NCBI GenBank assembly: GCA_013399115.1
Contig: VXAA01003380.1
Coordinates: forward strand, 74,501 to 138,500
Length of the DNA: 64,000 nt
Reading direction: 5' to 3'
DNA from: Anseranas semipalmata
Taxonomy: Eukaryota > Chordata > Aves > Anseriformes > Anseranatidae
The notes beneath the pieces were generated by a model. It worked only from the letters and a program-made list of their open reading frames with translations, was not told where the DNA came from and ran no database searches. Position 1 is the stretch's first letter. The number at the start of each line of letters is the position of its first letter. The translations under genes were made by a program, and so were the position numbers. Shown piece by piece: positions 60,147 through 64,000 of this stretch.

Positions 60147-62274
60147 GTCATATTGAAACCTAAAATAGGAGCATAAGTCCTAACTGCAATATTACTCATG
60201 CTCCCTACTACCCAGGAATTTCAGTGACAACAAGTTTTATCAAGCTTTACAGGTTTATTTTTCCAAATAATGTTTTAGTATCATCTTGTCTTATCATATA
60301 ACACATGCTGTAAGCTTATTACAAGCCAACAAAAAGTTTGAAAAAATATTAAGCTTAATCATATTTGAATCTTTAATACTGTACCAGTGCTCCACATGGC
60401 TTAAAGACCATAAGCTTTAAATACCACAGAAGCTTTTTTTTCTTCATATTTGAAATGAGAATGCTAAGAAAGGTATCTGCTGCTTATACAACAGGTTGTA
60501 AACCAGAAATTCACAGAGAATCCAGGGGAAAAACCCTTCCTATATCTCCTGTATTTCTCTTTCCATCCTTTGCTTTTTCTTATACACTGCAATAAAAAAG
60601 GTGTTTTCCTGGATAAATATTACCTGGATAAATTCATTACGATGAAGAATACAGTTTGATTGGCTCCCTTATACTACCAATTTTATTTCCAGCAACCTAG
60701 CTATAAACAGTGCCCAGATTGCATAGCAAGGGATACCATCACCTATTCCCCTTGTACTAAATACCTCTGCACTACTCAAAACCTGAGGAAATTCTTCCTA
60801 AGCAACCCTATCATTGAAGTCACCCTTTATAGAAATACTTACTGTCCAACGCCTCAGTGTTTATTTGTTGTTGTGTTGTTTATTTGGTTGGGTTTTAATT
60901 AACATGTTTATTATAGCAGTTTGTGGTGGTTTTAGTATTTATACACTAAGGGTGTCACACGAGGAAGGCTGTCATCATTATTCTTCCGACAGAAAACTGG
61001 GTGCAGTTTTCTTCGGGGCCCTTCAGTGATTCTCACAAATAGGGTAGACCATAATGGCTGTTGAGGTACATGCAATGCATTGCCTCTTCTTCATAAGCTG
61101 ATTACATTTTCTCTCTTAGGATAATTTGTTACAGCTAGAGCACAGAACTGAAAATTCAGAAATGTATTTTCCATTTCTCACTGGGCTGCAGACTTCCTAT
61201 GTGGATCTTGAACAAATTGTTTTACTTACTCTACTTCTGCCTTTCACATCTGAAAAGTAGAGATAAAAGCAACAGGAGCACTTCAAGGCTTACTTCATTA
61301 AAATTGGCAAAGAACTTTCAGGTCAATAAATGGAGGCTGCTGTAGATTAACATATTAAAAGTTCTAGTATTTTATTTATGACCTATTTTAATTGATACAA
61401 GATGTTTCTAAAATAGAAGCAACAAGAAAATTTAACACCATGTCACTGGTACAAATGTCCAGTTTTATAGACCAGTAGCTGTAACTGAATGGTATTAATG
61501 GGTTTCCCCTGTTTGGGCTGTATACCAGAGTACTAACATACACTTCAGCAATAACCTTCTTCAGATGGAAAGTTAAAATGAAGCTAAATGCAATACAAAC
61601 ACTTACTTCACACTTATGCACACATATACATGACATATAGAAAATATGTGCATCAAGGTACTAGTTGAAAGAAAGAAAAGCATTTTTTCCCTGATTGTGT
61701 CACAAGGACATAATTCCTCAAGCTCAAAGATAAATGTTGTAGAAATGTTCTGAAAATAAATGCTTGTAATTAACTAATAAAAGACTTTATATAAGATCCT
61801 TTGTTTAAAGGATGTCTTCATATTAATGTACTGTGGTTAAAACAAAATAAAATAGGTAGCATAGGAAGAAAAGACATATTTGTATTTTTAAAAATAATAA
61901 AATCTGCTTTATTCCAATGGCATTTTTCCTCTTTTTTTTTTTCCTTTTAAAAATAAAAATTCCATTTTCCTGTCTGAATTCAAAATGATTGACTGGAGCA
62001 CAATATTAAGTAATAAATAAAACAGTCCCAGTGCCTGAAAGACTCCTGAATAAAGAGAAAATTATTTTTGGATTTTCCTTCTGATCAGATATGAAATATT
62101 CTGAAACGCCACCTCTATAATTTGATAAAAAGCTTGATATCCCCAAATGAAAATAGGATTCAGCACTTTCATTTTTCTGTCTCTAAAGGAACCTCTAGGT
62201 AAACTGATTTTAAAAAAATGAAAATCTCAAGCATAAAGGTGGGAGTAATGAAGCAAGTTTAAATATGCGCTGAC
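60147..62274. other. AT-rich unique sequence
   Basis: No gene or transposon seen. It would be the start of intron 1 (minus strand) if the exon at 62275-62452 is real. Confidence 0.5.
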
Positions 62275-62452
62275 CTTTGAAATGAACTGCATTCCATGTT
62301 GTTTGGCCAAGAAGCTGGCTGTGTTGCTGTCTCCATCAATTTCCACAGCATGAAAGATGTGGGTTTTGGAGCTGCCCTGCTCTCTGGTGGATGTTGATAG
62401 GCATCGCTGCAAATACACCAGTGCTGATAGTAACAGCCATATGTTCATTGCT
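62275..62452 (-). CDS. Candidate first coding exon: signal peptide plus convertase-like prodomain start
   Basis: On the minus strand a pyrimidine-rich TTCTTTCTAATATTTCAG acceptor-like signal (AG at 62453-62454) is followed four bases later by ATG (62446-62448). There are 58 codons and then AAAG followed by GTCAGC, donor-like, in phase 0 (GT at 62273-62274). Residues 1 to about 18 (MNIWLLLSALVYLQRCLS) look like a signal peptide. Residues 29-58 (KTHIFHAVEIDGDSNTASF then LAKQHGM) resemble the first strand and helix of the subtilisin/kexin-type prodomain (pattern AVxI-G---A---A--HG). An intron near this point would suit that family. I cannot name the paralogue, and I found no second exon. It could be a chance frame; the open frame itself runs on to 62227. 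Confidence 0.35.
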
Positions 62453-64000
62453 CTGAAATATTAGAAAGAAATCCACAAGGGATAAAAGTGTAAGCATCTC
62501 CTTTTGCTGTTGCTGTTCACCATAAGAATTTACCCAGAGGTGGCTGTATTTTATTTTCCCCTTCTTTGGTTAAAAAATAAAATCCTACAATGTTTTATTT
62601 AGTAGCAATATAAAAATAAAAAGAAGAAAGCAAAAGAAAATGTATTAATTTTGGAAGCTAAGAGTACTATGCTGTTTGACAGTATCTAAAAGCAAAGTAA
62701 TATTATGTGATATGATTTTATTCATACAAATTCAAAAACTAAAATGTACACCATTTTGAAGTTTTAGTTATATATTTGTCTTCTTTTTCCACTCCTGTTT
62801 TATTATCTAAGTTTCACTAGTTTTATTCATTAGTGATTTGCTAATCTGAAGCTGTTCACTAGACCTGAAGGTCAAATGGCATTCTCTTAACAATTTCAGT
62901 ATTTCATATCAAAATGGAAGATTACCACTTCAGTAGTTTTAATAACAACCTAAACAATGTAAATATCCATGTACCTGTTCGTAATATTTACTTTTTTATT
63001 ACATATAACTAATAATTCTATTAGATGTCAGTTTAAAAGAGAATCTTATGATCTAATTATATATTGCCTAGAAAAATGAATGATAGAAAGATGGCAAGGT
63101 CAAGATTATACATTTGAGAAGTACTACAGCTATCTTAATTAGGCAATATTCATACGTGGCTGAAAATTTATTCTGTACATGCTAACACTTAGGCACTAGA
63201 TCCTGGCTTTAAAAATATGACAGTAGCAAATAACAAAATCCACCTAAGTGATATCCTGATGTTTCACCTGTGAAACAGGTAACATTTAAGTAGATGTGTT
63301 ATTGAAAACAGTGGAAGAACTCCCAACTAGCTTTTCCACCTATATTCCCATTCTTTTATATACCTGTTAAGATCTGCACACTACCAGAATTAAAGTATTA
63401 ACTTTAAAATGGACGAGATAATACAGTTGTGCATGTTATAGGTGGTAATGTTCATCTCCATGCTTGCAATGTTTGCAGTAATTATTATTCAAATAGTCTT
63501 TTAAAATAGTAGTTAGATAGAAATTATCAGTGGGACCATAAAAATATGTAGAAATAACCATTGTATCAATCCAATCTTTGAAGATATGCATCTGTCTTTA
63601 CTAAGCCATATCTTCCAATTGCATCTTTCTTGGAAAACCCAGAACTAACACAAAGCAGCCAGTGACTGAATTCCCCCCAACACACACACACACACACAGA
63701 GTAGTGGCTTTTTTTAATATTAGGTGCAAATTAAGGTGCAACAGAAAAAAAGTTTATCTCATATCTTGCAGTCCACAATAATATAAACCCACGATCTTTA
63801 ATAAACACTGCCAGACTGAAAAATATACTTAACATTTAAAGTTAAAGATATAAAGCAGATCTTGATTGAGATCCTACCAGCTAGATACCTCTGAAAAAGC
63901 CTAGTAAAGCATATCAGATGGAATCCCTACTAACTACGTTTGAGTGTTTCTGGATTCAGATGGCTACCTGAAGCATAGATAGAGCCTCACACAGGTGGGG
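62453..64000. other. AT-rich unique sequence
   Basis: Holds a (CA)n run at 63680-63698 and no recognised transposon. If the exon at 62275-62452 is internal or second, its upstream non-coding exon would lie to the right, here or beyond the window. Confidence 0.5.
63680..63698. repeat. (CA)n microsatellite
   Basis: About nine CA units after a C-rich start. Confidence 0.93.

Overview
The window reads as a gene-poor stretch of a bird nuclear genome: AT-rich, no operon-like coding, no long host reading frame, and many CR1 LINE copies. The CR1 3' ends carry the (ATTCTATGATTCT)n-type tail and the conserved block just upstream of it that mark avian CR1. Two solo LTRs belong to endogenous retrovirus LTR families that I recognise as widespread in birds other than fowl, so a neoavian species is the best guess. 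A 34-N gap inside a polypurine run and a single N in a poly-A run show that this is a draft assembly.

Layout. 1-715: end of a CR1 (+) with internal deletions. 718-9.7 kb: unique AT-rich DNA with one deleted solo LTR (2019-2447). 9.74-10.48 kb: CR1 (-) with an open C-terminal reading frame. 17.03-18.14 kb: CR1 (-). 19.4-20.3 kb: a 54-bp exact duplication 707 bp apart, beside an 18-bp tandem repeat. 24.5-24.9 kb: an ancient, decayed CR1/L3-like RT fragment. 28.4-29.4 kb: a polypurine tract with an assembly gap, then an 87-bp minisatellite carrying 32-bp AT palindromes. 36.15-37.21 kb: a GC-rich solo LTR (-). 39.8-40.7 kb: a possible diverged LTR. 41.2-48.0 kb: a cluster of CR1 copies, all (+), including the only copy that keeps part of the endonuclease region. 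51.6-52.2, 55.1-55.65 and 56.8-58.46 kb: three more CR1 copies. 62.27-62.45 kb: the one place where I see a plausible host exon.

How the parts relate. Almost every open reading frame of note is either CR1 ORF2 debris (endonuclease, reverse transcriptase, C-terminal region) or a stop-free shadow of a low-complexity or GC-rich repeat. None of the CR1 copies is full length, and each lacks a domain or carries stops or frameshifts, so none looks able to move by itself. The candidate exon near 62.4 kb (minus strand) encodes a signal peptide and a segment resembling the start of a proprotein-convertase prodomain, bounded by splice-like signals. If it is real, much of the window could be the intron of that gene; this is inference. 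I see no CRISPR array, prokaryotic feature, canonical tRNA, rRNA or obvious new defence or biosynthetic system. The most unusual items are the palindromic minisatellite, the dispersed 54-bp duplication and the candidate exon.
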